Counted from the first letter of the stretch, positions 1-9,041 are shown. The stretch: DNA of 64,000 nucleotides from Muricauda sp. SCSIO 64092 (GCF_023016285.1 NZ_CP095413.1:5098501-5162500); one strand, 5' to 3'. Notes: generated from the letters alone by a model not told the origin. Translations and numbers: made by a program.

Positions 1-120
1 AATGATTTTTGAAGATTACGAGAACAATAGAAAAAAAAGGATTAAGTAATTAGTTGTTTGTTGATGGTTGTTGGTCCAAAATCACCAATAACCAAAACCG
101 AACAACCAATAACTACAAAA

Positions 121-1584
121 ATGAAAATAGAAAGCATCAAGACTTTTGGCGACCTTAAAAAGGCGGGGTATCAACCCAAAGGCATTAAAGACGAATTGCG
201 GAATAACCTTCGGGAAAAGATCAAGGCCGGGGAAAATGTGTTCACCGGGATTTGGGGCTATGAAAATTCGGTAATTCCAGAGTTGGAAAGGGCCATTTTA
301 TCACGGCACAACATCAATTTATTGGGACTCCGGGGGCAGGCCAAGACAAGACTGGCACGTTTAATGGTCAACTTACTGGATGAATACATTCCCTATGTGG
401 AAGGTTCGGAAATTCATGACGACCCTTTTAACCCGATGAGTCGGTATGCCAAGGAACTGTTGGACGAAAAAGGGGACAGCACGCCCATCTCATGGCTTTA
501 CAGGGAGGAACGCTTCTTTGAAAAACTGGCAACCCCGGATGTTACGGTGGCGGATTTGATAGGGGATGTGGATCCCATTAAAGCGGCAAACCTTAAGTTG
601 AGCTATGCCGATGATAGGGTCATCCATTTTGGGATGATACCAAGGGCCAACCGATCCATCTTCGTGATCAATGAACTGCCCGACCTTCAAGCAAGGATTC
701 AAGTAGCCTTGTTCAACATACTGCAGGAAGGGGATGTACAGATTCGTGGCTTTAAACTGCGTTTGCCTTTGGACGTACAGTTCGTTTTTACGGCGAATCC
801 GGAAGATTACACCAATAGGGGGAGTATTGTTACCCCGTTAAAGGACAGGATAGGCTCCCAAATTCTCACGCATTACCCAGAAAATTTGGAAACGGCCAAA
901 AGAATCACCCAACAAGAGGCGCAGTTGGATGCCAGACAGACCGAACATATCCATGTGCCGGATTTGGCGATGGACGTATTGGAACAAATTGGTTTTGAAG
1001 CCCGCCACAGTGAATATGTAGATGTCAAAAGTGGGGTGAGTGCCCGTATGAGCATTACCGCTTTTGAAAACCTGTTGAGTGCTGCAGAACGCCGTATGTT
1101 ACTCTCCGGAGAAGGGAAGACAAGCATTCGATTAAGTGATTTTATGGGCGTGGTCCCATCCATCACAGGAAAGATTGAATTGGTCTATGAGGGGGAACAG
1201 GAGGGAGCCGACTTTGTGGCGGAAACCCTATTGGAGGAAGCCATCAAGTCCATATTTCCCAAATTCTTTCCGAAAATAAGCAAGTTGGAAAAAAAGGATG
1301 CCGAAACCCCCTATGATGAATTGATTGCCTGGTTCTTTGATCAGGAAGGTTTTGAATTATTGGATGAGGACACGGATGCCACCTACCAGCAAAAACTGAA
1401 CTCCATTGGACCGTTGAACCAATTGGTCGTAGACTATGGTGGGGATATTCCGGGAACGGATCAGAACTTTTTTAAGGAATTATTGCTGTGGGGCCTGGTG
1501 GCCCATAAAAAATTGAGCAAGTACCGCTTTGAAAAAGGGGTGCAGTTCAAAGATCTTTACGGAAGTTATATCAGCGGACTTTAA
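121..1584 (+). CDS. MoxR/Mg-chelatase I-like AAA+ ATPase
   Basis: A 487-residue AAA+ ATPase of the type annotated in Bacteroidota as magnesium chelatase or sigma-54-interacting protein. A Walker A-like loop (GLRGQAKT, about residues 78-85) and a Walker B-like strand (IFVINELPDL) are visible, followed by the sensor stretch FVFTANPEDYTNRGSIVTP. I chose the ATG at 121 because it starts the compact MKIESIKTFGDLKK; the frame stays open upstream to 58 but that part reads like leader sequence. Related genes usually sit beside a von Willebrand factor A protein, with which the ATPase remodels a client. No such partner lies downstream here, and upstream is outside the window. It is unlikely to be a true Mg-chelatase, since no tetrapyrrole genes are nearby. 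The family call is secure; the substrate is unknown. Confidence 0.85.
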   Translation: MKIESIKTFGDLKKAGYQPKGIKDELRNNLREKIKAGENVFTGIWGYENSVIPELERAILSRHNINLLGLRGQAKTRLARLMVNLLDEYIPYVEGSEIHDDPFNPMSRYAKELLDEKGDSTPISWLYREERFFEKLATPDVTVADLIGDVDPIKAANLKLSYADDRVIHFGMIPRANRSIFVINELPDLQARIQVALFNILQEGDVQIRGFKLRLPLDVQFVFTANPEDYTNRGSIVTPLKDRIGSQILTHYPENLETAKRITQQEAQLDARQTEHIHVPDLAMDVLEQIGFEARHSEYVDVKSGVSARMSITAFENLLSAAERRMLLSGEGKTSIRLSDFMGVVPSITGKIELVYEGEQEGADFVAETLLEEAIKSIFPKFFPKISKLEKKDAETPYDELIAWFFDQEGFELLDEDTDATYQQKLNSIGPLNQLVVDYGGDIPGTDQNFFKELLLWGLVAHKKLSKYRFEKGVQFKDLYGSYISGL

Positions 1585-1720
1585 GGAGACGGTTGTCATG
1601 GCGACAAGGTCTCGATAAGGACTGGGACAATGGGGAATCCTCACTAAAAATTGGATTTCCACGTGGCTCGTACCATGTGGAATGCTGTTGAAATGGCCTT
1701 CGTTCGTTATGGGATATTAT
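1585..1720. other. Intergenic stretch with a near-perfect hairpin
   Basis: I see no gene here. Positions 1657-1682 form an inverted repeat of 10 bp (TTCCACGTGG and CCATGTGGAA) around a 6-base loop, with one G-T wobble. No T-run follows on either strand, so it is not a typical intrinsic terminator. It abuts the repeat element that starts at 1721. Confidence 0.5.
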
Positions 1721-1908
1721 GAACTCGTCTTCAGTTCGTAAAATTTGCTGCAAAAATACCTTTTGCACCCATATTTTGTCTTTTTCTTGTTTCGTAGCCC
1801 AGCTACCTGCCCACCATGCGGAAGGCAGGCGGGTGCAACGCGAAAAAGCCTTCATCTGGGCACAAAATCTTGTTTTTTCCCTAAACCCTGCGAACTCAAG
1901 ACGGGTTC
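1721..1908 (+). mobile_element. MITE-like element, 188 bp, 18-bp inverted ends
   Basis: The left end (1721-1738, gaactcgtcttcagttcg) and the reverse complement of the right end (1891-1908, gaacccgtcttgagttcg) match at 16 of 18 positions. Between them lies a core (1752-1866) repeated at 8926-9041 in the opposite orientation. The core has further nested inverted arms (gcaccc/gggtgc, cctgcc/ggcagg, gcccag/ctgggc). It encodes no transposase, so it would have to move in trans. Frames through it give short proteins, which I regard as spurious. Its right end supplies the stop codon of the leftward DUF418 gene. I could not identify a target-site duplication. Confidence 0.6.
1752..1866 (+). repeat. 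Core repeat, copy 1
   Basis: This 115-bp segment is about nine-tenths identical, by hand alignment, to the reverse complement of 8926-9041. A stretch of about 45 bases starting CGTAGCCCAGC is unbroken in both. The mismatches cluster in three short patches, two of them flanking the conserved middle, and the inverted arms are preserved, as in a structured element rather than a gene. Confidence 0.8.
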
Positions 1909-3128
1909 CATTTTTTAAACGGAAATGCCTTGAAAAAGGTTAAGCTGCGCCATGCCCATTCCAAAGGGCCATAGGCAAAGTATTTTAGCCATACCTTACT
2001 GAGCCACATTTGCAAGGCAATAAACACAATGGCTATCAAAAAAGCATATACCTGCCGCAATTCACCAATTAATCCCAGTCCCCATCCATAAAGGATAAAG
2101 GTGAAAACAATACTTTGAAACACATAGTTGGTCAACGCCATACGGCCGTAAGGGGCGAACGTTCCAAGCCTTTTTTCCCACTTTACCCTTCGAAACAGCA
2201 TGGCAAAAATTGCAATGTACATTAGGGTCATCGCCGCATTGCCAATATCCATTGTAGTAAATCCAATCATGGCATTCCAGCTTTTTGGATTAAATTCCGG
2301 TCCCATACTGGCAAAGACCGCGGCGGCTGTCCCTATGGAAACCACCAGGGCAATGGAAGAATAAATCAATACTCTTTTGGTGAATTTCCTTTCTTCCTTG
2401 AATCGTTTAAAGAAACCCAACCTACCGGCGTAGAGACCGACAAGAAAGAAGGCAAAGGTGAAATAGCCCCTTCCGAAAAAGCCGTACTGATATTCTGCTT
2501 TATCCAAATGGCCTTCCGTGGCATTGGTGGCAAAAACATCCCATAACGAACCATTTTTTAGCGTATCGTAATACGCGAGGATTTTAGGGTCATCGGGATC
2601 CATATTGGTATCGCTAAAAATACGCTCCCCACCGGTGAGGTAAAATAGGATATACCGCACCAATCCAAAAAACAGGAGCGTTGCAAATCCCAGTACCCAT
2701 TTGTTATCCACCTTATAGAACGGAATCAAAAAAATACCGAGTACGGCATAGACCGTAAGGATATCCCCCCGATAAAACAGACTATGTATAAAACCAATGG
2801 CCATCAAGAGGACCAAACGCCAAAAAAAACGGCCTCCAAAATATCCCCCTCGCGCATGTGCATTATCCATTTGAATAAAAAAACTGAGTCCAAATAAGAA
2901 GGAAAACAAGGCCAAAAACTTTCCTCGAAGGAATATCCCGATAAGCGCGTCAACAATATCGTCAATAATGCCTTGATGAACCGCTTCATTGAAACTGGTC
3001 GGTACAGCGGACGCCATATAATTTTCGACAACATGGCAGATGACAATTCCGGCAAGGGCAAAACCACGTAGGGCATCTATGATTTTTATACGCTGAAAGG
3101 AATGGGCGGGGTTGATGGTGTTGGACAT
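1896..3128 (-). CDS. DUF418 (YeiB-family) integral membrane protein
   Basis: A 410-residue polytopic protein. The N-terminal motif IIDALRGFALAGIVICHV is the hallmark of the YeiB/DUF418 family, whose N-terminal half resembles the acyltransferase-3/heparan N-acetyltransferase fold. About eight to ten hydrophobic segments follow, with the C-terminal DUF418 part ending in LEWAWRSLTFF. The ATG at 3128 is the natural start. The last codons and the stop lie inside the inverted end of the repeat element at 1891-1908, so the native C-terminus may have been changed by that insertion. It diverges from corA. The biochemical role of the family is not established; transport or envelope modification is usually assumed. 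Confidence 0.9.
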   Translation of the reverse strand: MSNTINPAHSFQRIKIIDALRGFALAGIVICHVVENYMASAVPTSFNEAVHQGIIDDIVDALIGIFLRGKFLALFSFLFGLSFFIQMDNAHARGGYFGGRFFWRLVLLMAIGFIHSLFYRGDILTVYAVLGIFLIPFYKVDNKWVLGFATLLFFGLVRYILFYLTGGERIFSDTNMDPDDPKILAYYDTLKNGSLWDVFATNATEGHLDKAEYQYGFFGRGYFTFAFFLVGLYAGRLGFFKRFKEERKFTKRVLIYSSIALVVSIGTAAAVFASMGPEFNPKSWNAMIGFTTMDIGNAAMTLMYIAIFAMLFRRVKWEKRLGTFAPYGRMALTNYVFQSIVFTFILYGWGLGLIGELRQVYAFLIAIVFIALQMWLSKVWLKYFAYGPLEWAWRSLTFFKAFPFKKWNPS

Positions 3129-3239
3129 GGGTGATTGTTTTTTGATTGCTTTGTGGTTAGACTTTACTGCAATCAGGATGTTACACTATTGCACGGTTTT
3201 TTGAAAGGTGTACCTTAGGGGAAGGTTAAGAACTCCAGA

Positions 3240-4319
3240 ATGGCAAGGAACAACACTAACATACGGAAAACACGGAGGGTATTTCGGTCAAAATCAAAGT
3301 TGGGCAAGGCTCCGGGGCATATCGGTTATGTGGGCCTTAAAGAGCGGACATCATCAAAGATCAGCGTATTGCAATACGATGCGGATACCATCAAGGAATC
3401 CCAAATTGATTCCCATGACATCACTTTTGCCGATGGCTTTTGCAGTCTGCTCAATATTATAGGAATTTCGGATGAAAGCTCGATTGATGGCATTGGCCGG
3501 TCCTTTAATCTGAACAACCTGCTCCTGGAGGATGTGATGGATGCTTTTCAACGTCCAAAAATAGACGAGTATGACAACCACATTTTTGCCGTACTTAAAA
3601 TGCTGTATATCAATTCCGATCATAAAATCATTGTTGAGCATATTGCTTTGAACCTGGTTCCCAATGGGGTAATCCTCTTTCAGGAGACGGAAGAGGATGT
3701 TTTTGATGGGGTAAAGGAACGCATAGCCAAAAAGCATGGACGGATACGGGCCAGGGGTGCGGATTACCTGTTCTTTGCCCTGCTTGATGCCCTCGTGGAC
3801 AACTATTATATGGTACTTGAAGATTATAGGGACCGCTTGGAACTGTTGGAGGAAGAAGCCTATGGAAATCCCACGGACGAAACGGCGAGAAAGATCCAGA
3901 TTCTAAAAAAGGAAATTCTGCGTATTCGAAAATGGGTCTTCCCGGCCAAGGAGATTATTATTCGGTTGCTGCAAACGGAACATCCCTTAATGACCAAGGA
4001 CACCAAGCTCTTTCTTCGGGACACCCTGGACCATTGTATTGAAATAAATGAGGACATTCAATTGTATCGGGAAATGGCAACAAGTATTATGGAAATCTAT
4101 ATGACGCAGATCAGCAATAAGATGAACGAGGTAATGAAGGTGCTCACCGTCATTGCGGCCATTTTTATCCCATTGACCTTTTTAGCGGGGGTCTATGGGA
4201 TGAACTTTGAAAATATACCGGAACTCCGATTTGAAGATGGTTATTTTGTCCTATGGGGTGTGTTTCTTATCGTGGGAATAGGCTTGTTACTGTTCTTTAA
4301 GGGAAAGAAATGGTTGTGA
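3240..4319 (+). CDS. corA: CorA-family magnesium/cobalt transporter
   Basis: A 359-residue protein with the CorA layout: a long cytosolic N-terminal domain rich in charged helices, then two C-terminal membrane helices. The signature YGMN, which sits at the pore mouth, ends the first helix (FIPLTFLAGVYGMNF). The second helix (YFVLWGVFLIVGIGLLLFF) precedes a basic tail KGKKWL. CorA pentamers conduct Mg2+ and sometimes Co2+ or Ni2+ across the inner membrane. The length is normal. The ATG at 3240 follows a 111-base gap from the divergent DUF418 gene. It appears to be transcribed alone or with the two hydrolase genes downstream (61-base gap). Confidence 0.95.
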   Translation: MARNNTNIRKTRRVFRSKSKLGKAPGHIGYVGLKERTSSKISVLQYDADTIKESQIDSHDITFADGFCSLLNIIGISDESSIDGIGRSFNLNNLLLEDVMDAFQRPKIDEYDNHIFAVLKMLYINSDHKIIVEHIALNLVPNGVILFQETEEDVFDGVKERIAKKHGRIRARGADYLFFALLDALVDNYYMVLEDYRDRLELLEEEAYGNPTDETARKIQILKKEILRIRKWVFPAKEIIIRLLQTEHPLMTKDTKLFLRDTLDHCIEINEDIQLYREMATSIMEIYMTQISNKMNEVMKVLTVIAAIFIPLTFLAGVYGMNFENIPELRFEDGYFVLWGVFLIVGIGLLLFFKGKKWL

Positions 4320-4380
4320 GCCTTACCTGCCGTTTAAAGCAAAAGACATCTTTTTTGTATTTTAAGGAAAACTAATCAAA

Positions 4381-5256
4381 GTGCCTTATTGGTTGTACAT
4401 CCTTTTCGTGGTCCTTGGGATTTATCTGGTGATCAGTATGATCCTCTACCTGATTCAGGATTATATGTTGTTCAAACCTGAGAAGCTCCCGGCGGATTTT
4501 CAGTTCGTTTATGAAAATCAGGTCACTGAAGAATACAATATAGAAACCAGGGACGGTGCCGTAATCAACGGACTCCATTTTAAATCGCCCAATCCCAAAG
4601 GAGTCGTTTTTTATCTAAAGGGCAATTCCAAAAGTATTAAGGGTTGGGGCAAATTTGCCGTGGATTTCACCCGTCATAATTATGATGTGATCATGGTGGA
4701 CTACAGGGGCTTTGGCAAAAGTACCGGTAAACGCACCCACAAGGCCATTAAACGCGATATGCAGGTGGTTTACAACAAAATCAAGGAAAAGGTCGCGGAA
4801 AAATATATCGTTCTCTACGGCCGCAGTTTGGGCTCCGGTTTTGCCGCTAAATTGGCGTCCATGAACAACCCAAGGATGTTGGTCCTGGATGCGCCCTATT
4901 ACAGCTTGAGCAAAGTGGCCAAAAAATTCATCCCCTTTATGCCCATATCGCTCATTATAAAATTCCCCATCCCAACATACAAATGGTTGAAATATGTCCA
5001 ATGTCCCATTCATATTATCCATGGAACGGACGATCAATTGATTCCCTATAAGAGCAGTGTTAAACTATCCAAGATCAACCCCAATAACACTACCTTGCAT
5101 ACGGTGATTGGAGGTGGGCATAAGGACCTGAACCAATTTGAAGCCTACCACAAAATGCTCTCGGACATTGTGAACACCAAACCAGGAAAAATGGATTTAA
5201 CGGGTTCCAGTATTGAATACGATTATGCAAAAAAGAAGCCTAGGGCAAAAGCTTAG
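4381..5256 (+). CDS. Membrane-anchored alpha/beta hydrolase, copy 1
   Basis: A 291-residue protein with one N-terminal membrane helix (LYILFVVLGIYLVISMILYLI) followed by an alpha/beta hydrolase domain. The nucleophile elbow is YGRSLGSG (Ser in GxSxG), an acidic residue lies in IHGTDDQLIPY, and the His in IGGGHKDL. This is the BEM46/YfhR-like group of peptidase S9-related esterases anchored in the inner membrane. The start is GTG at 4381; no ATG gives the full membrane helix. The gene overlaps its paralogue by 32 bases. The two are diverged paralogues in different frames, not halves of one broken gene. The substrate is unknown. Confidence 0.88.
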   Translation: MPYWLYILFVVLGIYLVISMILYLIQDYMLFKPEKLPADFQFVYENQVTEEYNIETRDGAVINGLHFKSPNPKGVVFYLKGNSKSIKGWGKFAVDFTRHNYDVIMVDYRGFGKSTGKRTHKAIKRDMQVVYNKIKEKVAEKYIVLYGRSLGSGFAAKLASMNNPRMLVLDAPYYSLSKVAKKFIPFMPISLIIKFPIPTYKWLKYVQCPIHIIHGTDDQLIPYKSSVKLSKINPNNTTLHTVIGGGHKDLNQFEAYHKMLSDIVNTKPGKMDLTGSSIEYDYAKKKPRAKA

Positions 5257-6088
5257 TTGGATACTTATCCCACTAATTACAGTATTTTTGGTGCTCATGG
5301 GGGTTTTAAAAGTATTTCAGGAAAAATTGATCTTCCTCCCTTCCAAACTCAATAAGGAGTACCAATTTCGTTTTGATACGCCCTTTCAAGAGCTGTTTCT
5401 TGATACCGCGGACGGGGCGCAATTGAATGTCCTGCATTTTAAAGCGGAACATCCCAAAGGTGTCATCGTATATTTTCACGGAAATGCAGGGGACCTGTCA
5501 CGTTGGGGCTTGATTACGGAGCAATTTGTCCATGGCGGATGGGACGTTCTGATCATGGACTATAGAACCTATGGGAAAAGTACCGGGGAATTGAGTGAGG
5601 AAAACCTGCATAGGGATGCACAATTGGTTTATGACCACGCCAAAAGTAGGTTTCGTGAAGAAAACATTGTAGTGTATGGGCGTTCATTGGGTTGTGCCAT
5701 GGCAACGAAGTTGGCTTCGGCCAATACACCCCAACAATTGATCTTGGAAACCCCGTTTTATAGTTTGGAGGATATGGCCAGGCGTCGTTTCCCTTTTTTG
5801 CCCGCCAAATGGCTATTGGAATATCGTTTTGATAACAATGCCAGCATTGGTAGGGTGTCCTGTCCAATAACCATCTTTCAGGGAACGGCGGATAATGTGG
5901 TGCCCTATGAATCGGCATTTGAGCTTTATCAACATATTGCCCATAAGGAATCCCATTTTGTGGTCATTGATGGGGGAGGGCACAATAACCTGTCGGATTT
6001 TGAATTGTACCAGACCACTATCACCCAACTCCTAGGGGGCAAAAATGTTGGAGGAAAGGTAACGGTCCCCCCTGTCACAAACAATTGA
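5225..6088 (+). CDS. Membrane-anchored alpha/beta hydrolase, copy 2
   Basis: A 287-residue paralogue of the preceding gene with the same layout: N-terminal helix (LSWILIPLITVFLVLMGVL), then a hydrolase fold with nucleophile elbow YGRSLGCA, acid in FQGTADNVVPYE and histidine in IDGGGHNNL. Shared stretches such as IIxxDYRxxGKSTG indicate recent duplication. I chose the ATG at 5225 inside the end of the upstream gene; a TTG at 5213 would add four residues. The overlap suggests translational coupling. Its 3' end overlaps the convergent cysM by 57 bases, which is long, but both C-termini look family-typical. The substrate is unknown; esterase or thioesterase activity is likely. Confidence 0.87.
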   Translation: MQKRSLGQKLSWILIPLITVFLVLMGVLKVFQEKLIFLPSKLNKEYQFRFDTPFQELFLDTADGAQLNVLHFKAEHPKGVIVYFHGNAGDLSRWGLITEQFVHGGWDVLIMDYRTYGKSTGELSEENLHRDAQLVYDHAKSRFREENIVVYGRSLGCAMATKLASANTPQQLILETPFYSLEDMARRRFPFLPAKWLLEYRFDNNASIGRVSCPITIFQGTADNVVPYESAFELYQHIAHKESHFVVIDGGGHNNLSDFELYQTTITQLLGGKNVGGKVTVPPVTNN

Positions 6089-6919
6089 AACAATGGTCCC
6101 ACTTTCAATTTCATTCGCAATCCGAAGGGCAATGGTCGCGGCACCGCCGCTGCTCATTCCTGAGAAGATGCCTTCTTCCTTTGCCAGTCGCTTTGCCATT
6201 TGCACTGCTTCGGTTTCCGAGACATAGCGAATCGTATCAATTTTGGAGGCATCATAGATACTGGGTACATATTCGGGTGACCATTTTCGAATTCCGGGAA
6301 TCCGGGAGCCTTCCTCAGGCTGTACCCCTATGATACGAACATCGGTTTTTTGTTCTTTTAAATAGGTGGATGTGCCGGTTATGGTACCGGTAGTTCCCAT
6401 ACTGCTCACAAAATGGGTGATCTGTCCATCGGTGGCCTTCCATATTTCCGGTCCAGTGGTTTTGTAATGGGCTTTCCAATTGTCTTCGTTGCCAAATTGG
6501 TCCAACATCACATACCCTTCATTCCTTACTTTGTCCACCACATAGTCCCGGGCGCCCTCAATTCCAATATCGGCAGGGGTAAGGGTAACTTTTGCCCCAT
6601 AGGCCTGCATGGTCTGTATCCGTTCCTTGGTGGAATTTTCGGGCATGACCAGTTCAATATCAAGCCCATAAACCCCGGCGATCATGGCCAGGGCAATTCC
6701 TGTATTGCCACTGGTGGCTTCTATCAGTTTGGAGGCAGCATCAAAATCACCGCGCTCCAGTCCACTCCTGATCATGTTCAAAGCCGGACGATCTTTGACA
6801 CTTCCCCCCGGATTTTGTCCCTCCAGTTTAAAGTACAACTTTACGTTGGGGTTGGTGTTCAATACTTTGGACTCCGCCAAAGGGGTATTTCCGACCAATT
6901 CTAAAATAGGGTTAGACAT
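6032..6919 (-). CDS. cysM: Cysteine synthase B (O-acetylserine sulfhydrylase)
   Basis: A 295-residue fold-type II PLP enzyme that makes L-cysteine from O-acetylserine and sulfide or thiosulfate in the cytosol. Visible features are the PLP lysine in GGSVKDR (Lys42), the substrate loop ATSGNTG (about 68-74), the phosphate-binding run SSGGAA and the usual ending DRGDRYLSS. The substrate-loop and C-terminal pattern is closer to CysM than to CysK. The start overlaps the end of cysE by 8 bases on the same strand, so the two genes of the pathway are translationally coupled. The C-terminal codons overlap the convergent hydrolase gene. Confidence 0.93.
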   Translation of the reverse strand: MSNPILELVGNTPLAESKVLNTNPNVKLYFKLEGQNPGGSVKDRPALNMIRSGLERGDFDAASKLIEATSGNTGIALAMIAGVYGLDIELVMPENSTKERIQTMQAYGAKVTLTPADIGIEGARDYVVDKVRNEGYVMLDQFGNEDNWKAHYKTTGPEIWKATDGQITHFVSSMGTTGTITGTSTYLKEQKTDVRIIGVQPEEGSRIPGIRKWSPEYVPSIYDASKIDTIRYVSETEAVQMAKRLAKEEGIFSGMSSGGAATIALRIANEIESGTIVSIVCDRGDRYLSSNIFAP

Positions 6920-7700
6920 GTGCTGTTTTTATTTTGATTTCCGGGGTATGGAAGACCGTGGAATTTGGTGGTACAGAGCTGGTGAGCCAGGCGTTTCCAC
7001 CTATGATGGTATTTTCACCAATGACCGTGTCCCCTCCTAAAATGGTGGCATTGGCATAAATGGTGACATTGGATTCTATGGTAGGATGTCTTTTTACGTC
7101 CTTAAGGGATTTCTCCACATACAAGGCCCCCAAAGTAACACCCTGGTATACCTTTACATGGTCTTTGATTACAGCAGTTTCCCCAATAACGACGCCTGTA
7201 GCATGATCAATAAAAAAGGCTTTGCCAATTTGTGCACCAGGATTGATGTCCACACCCGTCTGCCGGTGTGCATATTCCGTCATTAAACGGGGAACCATGG
7301 GGAAACCCACCTTATAGAGCTCATGGGCCAATCGGTAGATGGCAATGGCATAAAAACCGGGGTAGGCCATATATACCTCTTCAATGGATAGGGAAGCCGG
7401 ATCACAGTTTCGGATGGCCTCGGCGTCCAGATTTAAGTTTTCCAGAATATGGGGAAGTTGCCCAACGTAACGTTCCCAAACCTTATTACATGGTTTGTGG
7501 GATTCCCAACAGGCCAGTGCGATCAAATCACTAAAAAGCGATTCCAGAACGTCCAGGTTTTCCTCTAAAGGAGTGTTGGTATCAAAGAGCGTATAAAACA
7601 GCTTATCGGTAAACTTCTCGGCAATCCTTTTCAGCCTATAGTCTAAATAGGGTTGTTTCTTGTGAAGTTTAAGTTGATTGATGATTTGTTGTTTGTCCAT
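6912..7700 (-). CDS. cysE: Serine O-acetyltransferase
   Basis: A 262-residue enzyme that acetylates L-serine with acetyl-CoA to give O-acetylserine, the substrate of the coupled cysM. The N-terminal half is helical; the C-terminal half is a left-handed beta helix with hexapeptide repeats, including INPGAQIG, the catalytic stretch [11 protein letters not shown] and [10 protein letters not shown] start at 7700 ([10 protein letters not shown]); the open frame extends to 7754 but the extra residues look like upstream region. The upstream region contains a partial match (aactcgtcttga, about 7706-7717) to the inverted end of the 188-bp repeat element. The protein is typical of the longer flavobacterial CysE-like family, in which an N-terminal SATase domain precedes the hexapeptide helix. 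Confidence 0.92.
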   Translation of the reverse strand: MDKQQIINQLKLHKKQPYLDYRLKRIAEKFTDKLFYTLFDTNTPLEENLDVLESLFSDLIALACWESHKPCNKVWERYVGQLPHILENLNLDAEAIRNCDPASLSIEEVYMAYPGFYAIAIYRLAHELYKVGFPMVPRLMTEYAHRQTGVDINPGAQIGKAFFIDHATGVVIGETAVIKDHVKVYQGVTLGALYVEKSLKDVKRHPTIESNVTIYANATILGGDTVIGENTIIGGNAWLTSSVPPNSTVFHTPEIKIKTAHV

Positions 7701-7792
7701 TTTTAACTTTGTAACTCGTCTTGATGCTAAAAGTAGCCATTTGCATACGCACAAATGGTTAACTTTAACCTAAAATCTATAGTAGTAGGATT

Positions 7793-8470
7793 ATGCAACA
7801 CATTACAGCAGAAACGTTGGATTTTTTAAGGAAGCTTGCCAAAAACAATACCAAGGATTGGTTTACTGAACATAAGCCTACTTTTAAGGCTTTGGAAGCG
7901 GATGTGAAATCATTTTTTGAATCCCTGAAGGAACGCATGGGGAAACACGATCATATTGAACGCCTAAAAGTGTTCCGAATATATCGCGATGTGCGGTTTT
8001 CCAAAGATAAAACACCATATAAGTCCCAGTTCTCGGCGTCGTTTAGTAGGGCAGGGGCGGCATTACGGGGAGGCTACTACATTTGTGTAAAACCTGGGGA
8101 ATCCTTTATTGCCACGGGTTTTTGGGACCCCAACAAAGAAGATCTTTTTAGGATTAGAAAGGAGTTGGAGTTGGATGCCGATGAATTTAGGAAAGTAATT
8201 TCCAAGAAGGACTTTAAGGCGATATGGGGTGAGCTTCAAGGGGATGGTGTGAAGACAGCACCCAAGGGATTTGACAAGGAGGACCCCAACATCGATCTGA
8301 TTAAGAAAAAACAGTTCATCTTTGTCCGAAATTTTACGGATGAGGAGGTGCTATCGAAAAACTTCATTGCTGAGGTGGATAAATCATTCAAGGCCATTCG
8401 GCCTTATTTTGACATCATGAGCAACATCCTCACCACCAATCTCAATGGGGAATCACTCATAGACCAGTGA
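7793..8470 (+). CDS. DUF2461 (TIGR02453) family protein
   Basis: A 225-residue conserved protein of unknown function. Family features are the opening LDFLRKLAKNNTKDWF, the central RIYRDVRFSKDKTPYKSQF and the basic FIFVRNFTDEEVL near the end. Members are single-domain cytosolic proteins found across bacteria and fungi without an assigned reaction. It starts at the ATG at 7793, divergent from cysE with about 90 bases between starts. Its last 18 bases overlap the convergent gene at 8453-8866. Confidence 0.9.
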   Translation: MQHITAETLDFLRKLAKNNTKDWFTEHKPTFKALEADVKSFFESLKERMGKHDHIERLKVFRIYRDVRFSKDKTPYKSQFSASFSRAGAALRGGYYICVKPGESFIATGFWDPNKEDLFRIRKELELDADEFRKVISKKDFKAIWGELQGDGVKTAPKGFDKEDPNIDLIKKKQFIFVRNFTDEEVLSKNFIAEVDKSFKAIRPYFDIMSNILTTNLNGESLIDQ

Positions 8471-8866
8471 AACGGACTCCAATAGCTGCATCTGGTCCTT
8501 CAATCGGTTAATGACCATATTCATCATTCGCTTGTTGAGGGCAGAGGAGTTTTTGATATAGGTCCTGTATTCCTCCACTGTAAATTGCCCGATGATCATT
8601 CCCTTAAGGGAGTTTCTGAATTTAATGTCCTTTTGGATGGATTTTTCGATATACTCCAACCTTTTTTCCACGGACAGTTCGTAATATTTGTTCTTGTGTT
8701 TTCCGATGTAGTTTTTGAAAGCTTCAATCAAAAGCATGTTTTGAAACTTAATGATCGGCCGCAAAGTTACATTTTGAAAATACTCGTCATCAGTAGTGTC
8801 CGCGTGGACTTTGGCTTTCTGTAACACTGGACGAATTTTCAAAAGGTGGGATGACCTTGTGTCCAT
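8453..8866 (-). CDS. Conserved flavobacterial protein, often labelled glyoxalase
   Basis: A 137-residue protein, strongly basic and helical, with the conserved run FQNVTLRPIIKFQNMLLIEAF and the later stretch FRNSLKGMIIGQFTVEEY. I recognise this as a family widespread in Flavobacteriia that automatic pipelines often name glyoxalase. I see no glyoxalase metal-ligand pattern, so I would not assign that activity. The start at 8866 (MDTRSSHLL) excludes an N-terminal extension that is only the translated intergenic repeat. It converges on, and overlaps by 18 bases, the DUF2461 gene. Confidence 0.75.
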   Translation of the reverse strand: MDTRSSHLLKIRPVLQKAKVHADTTDDEYFQNVTLRPIIKFQNMLLIEAFKNYIGKHKNKYYELSVEKRLEYIEKSIQKDIKFRNSLKGMIIGQFTVEEYRTYIKNSSALNKRMMNMVINRLKDQMQLLESVSLVYE

Positions 8867-8925
8867 ATTGGTAGTTTTATTAAGAAGTGATTTAAACTTT
8901 TTGGATTGAAGCGAAAATTGATGGC

Positions 8926-9041
8926 TTTGTGCCCAGGTGAAGGCTTTTTTGAGCTGCACCCGCCTGCCTTCCGCATGGTGGGCAGGTAGCTGGGCTACGC
9001 CGCAAGAAAAAGACAAAATATGGGTGCCAAACAGCATTTTT
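8926..9041 (-). repeat. Core repeat, copy 2 (reverse orientation)
   Basis: The reverse complement matches 1752-1866 over its whole length at roughly nine in ten positions, with a shared invariant middle. The inverted arms gcaccc/gggtgc and cctgcc/ggcagg are preserved. Unlike copy 1, it is not flanked by the gaactcgtctt-type inverted ends. It lies directly upstream of the leftward gene at 8453-8866 and could affect its 5' untranslated region. Confidence 0.75.

Noticed and set aside
1719..1943. Forward ORF of 74 codons through the 188-bp element
   Set aside because: Its peptide resembles the N-terminal extension before 8453-8866 only because both translate the same DNA repeat; composition is not protein-like and it overlaps the DUF418 gene.
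3208..3462. Forward ORF of 84 codons
   Set aside because: Shadow of the corA start region in another frame; corA has full family support.
4381..6088. Possible frameshifted single hydrolase gene
   Set aside because: Both reading frames encode a complete hydrolase with its own membrane anchor and nucleophile elbow.
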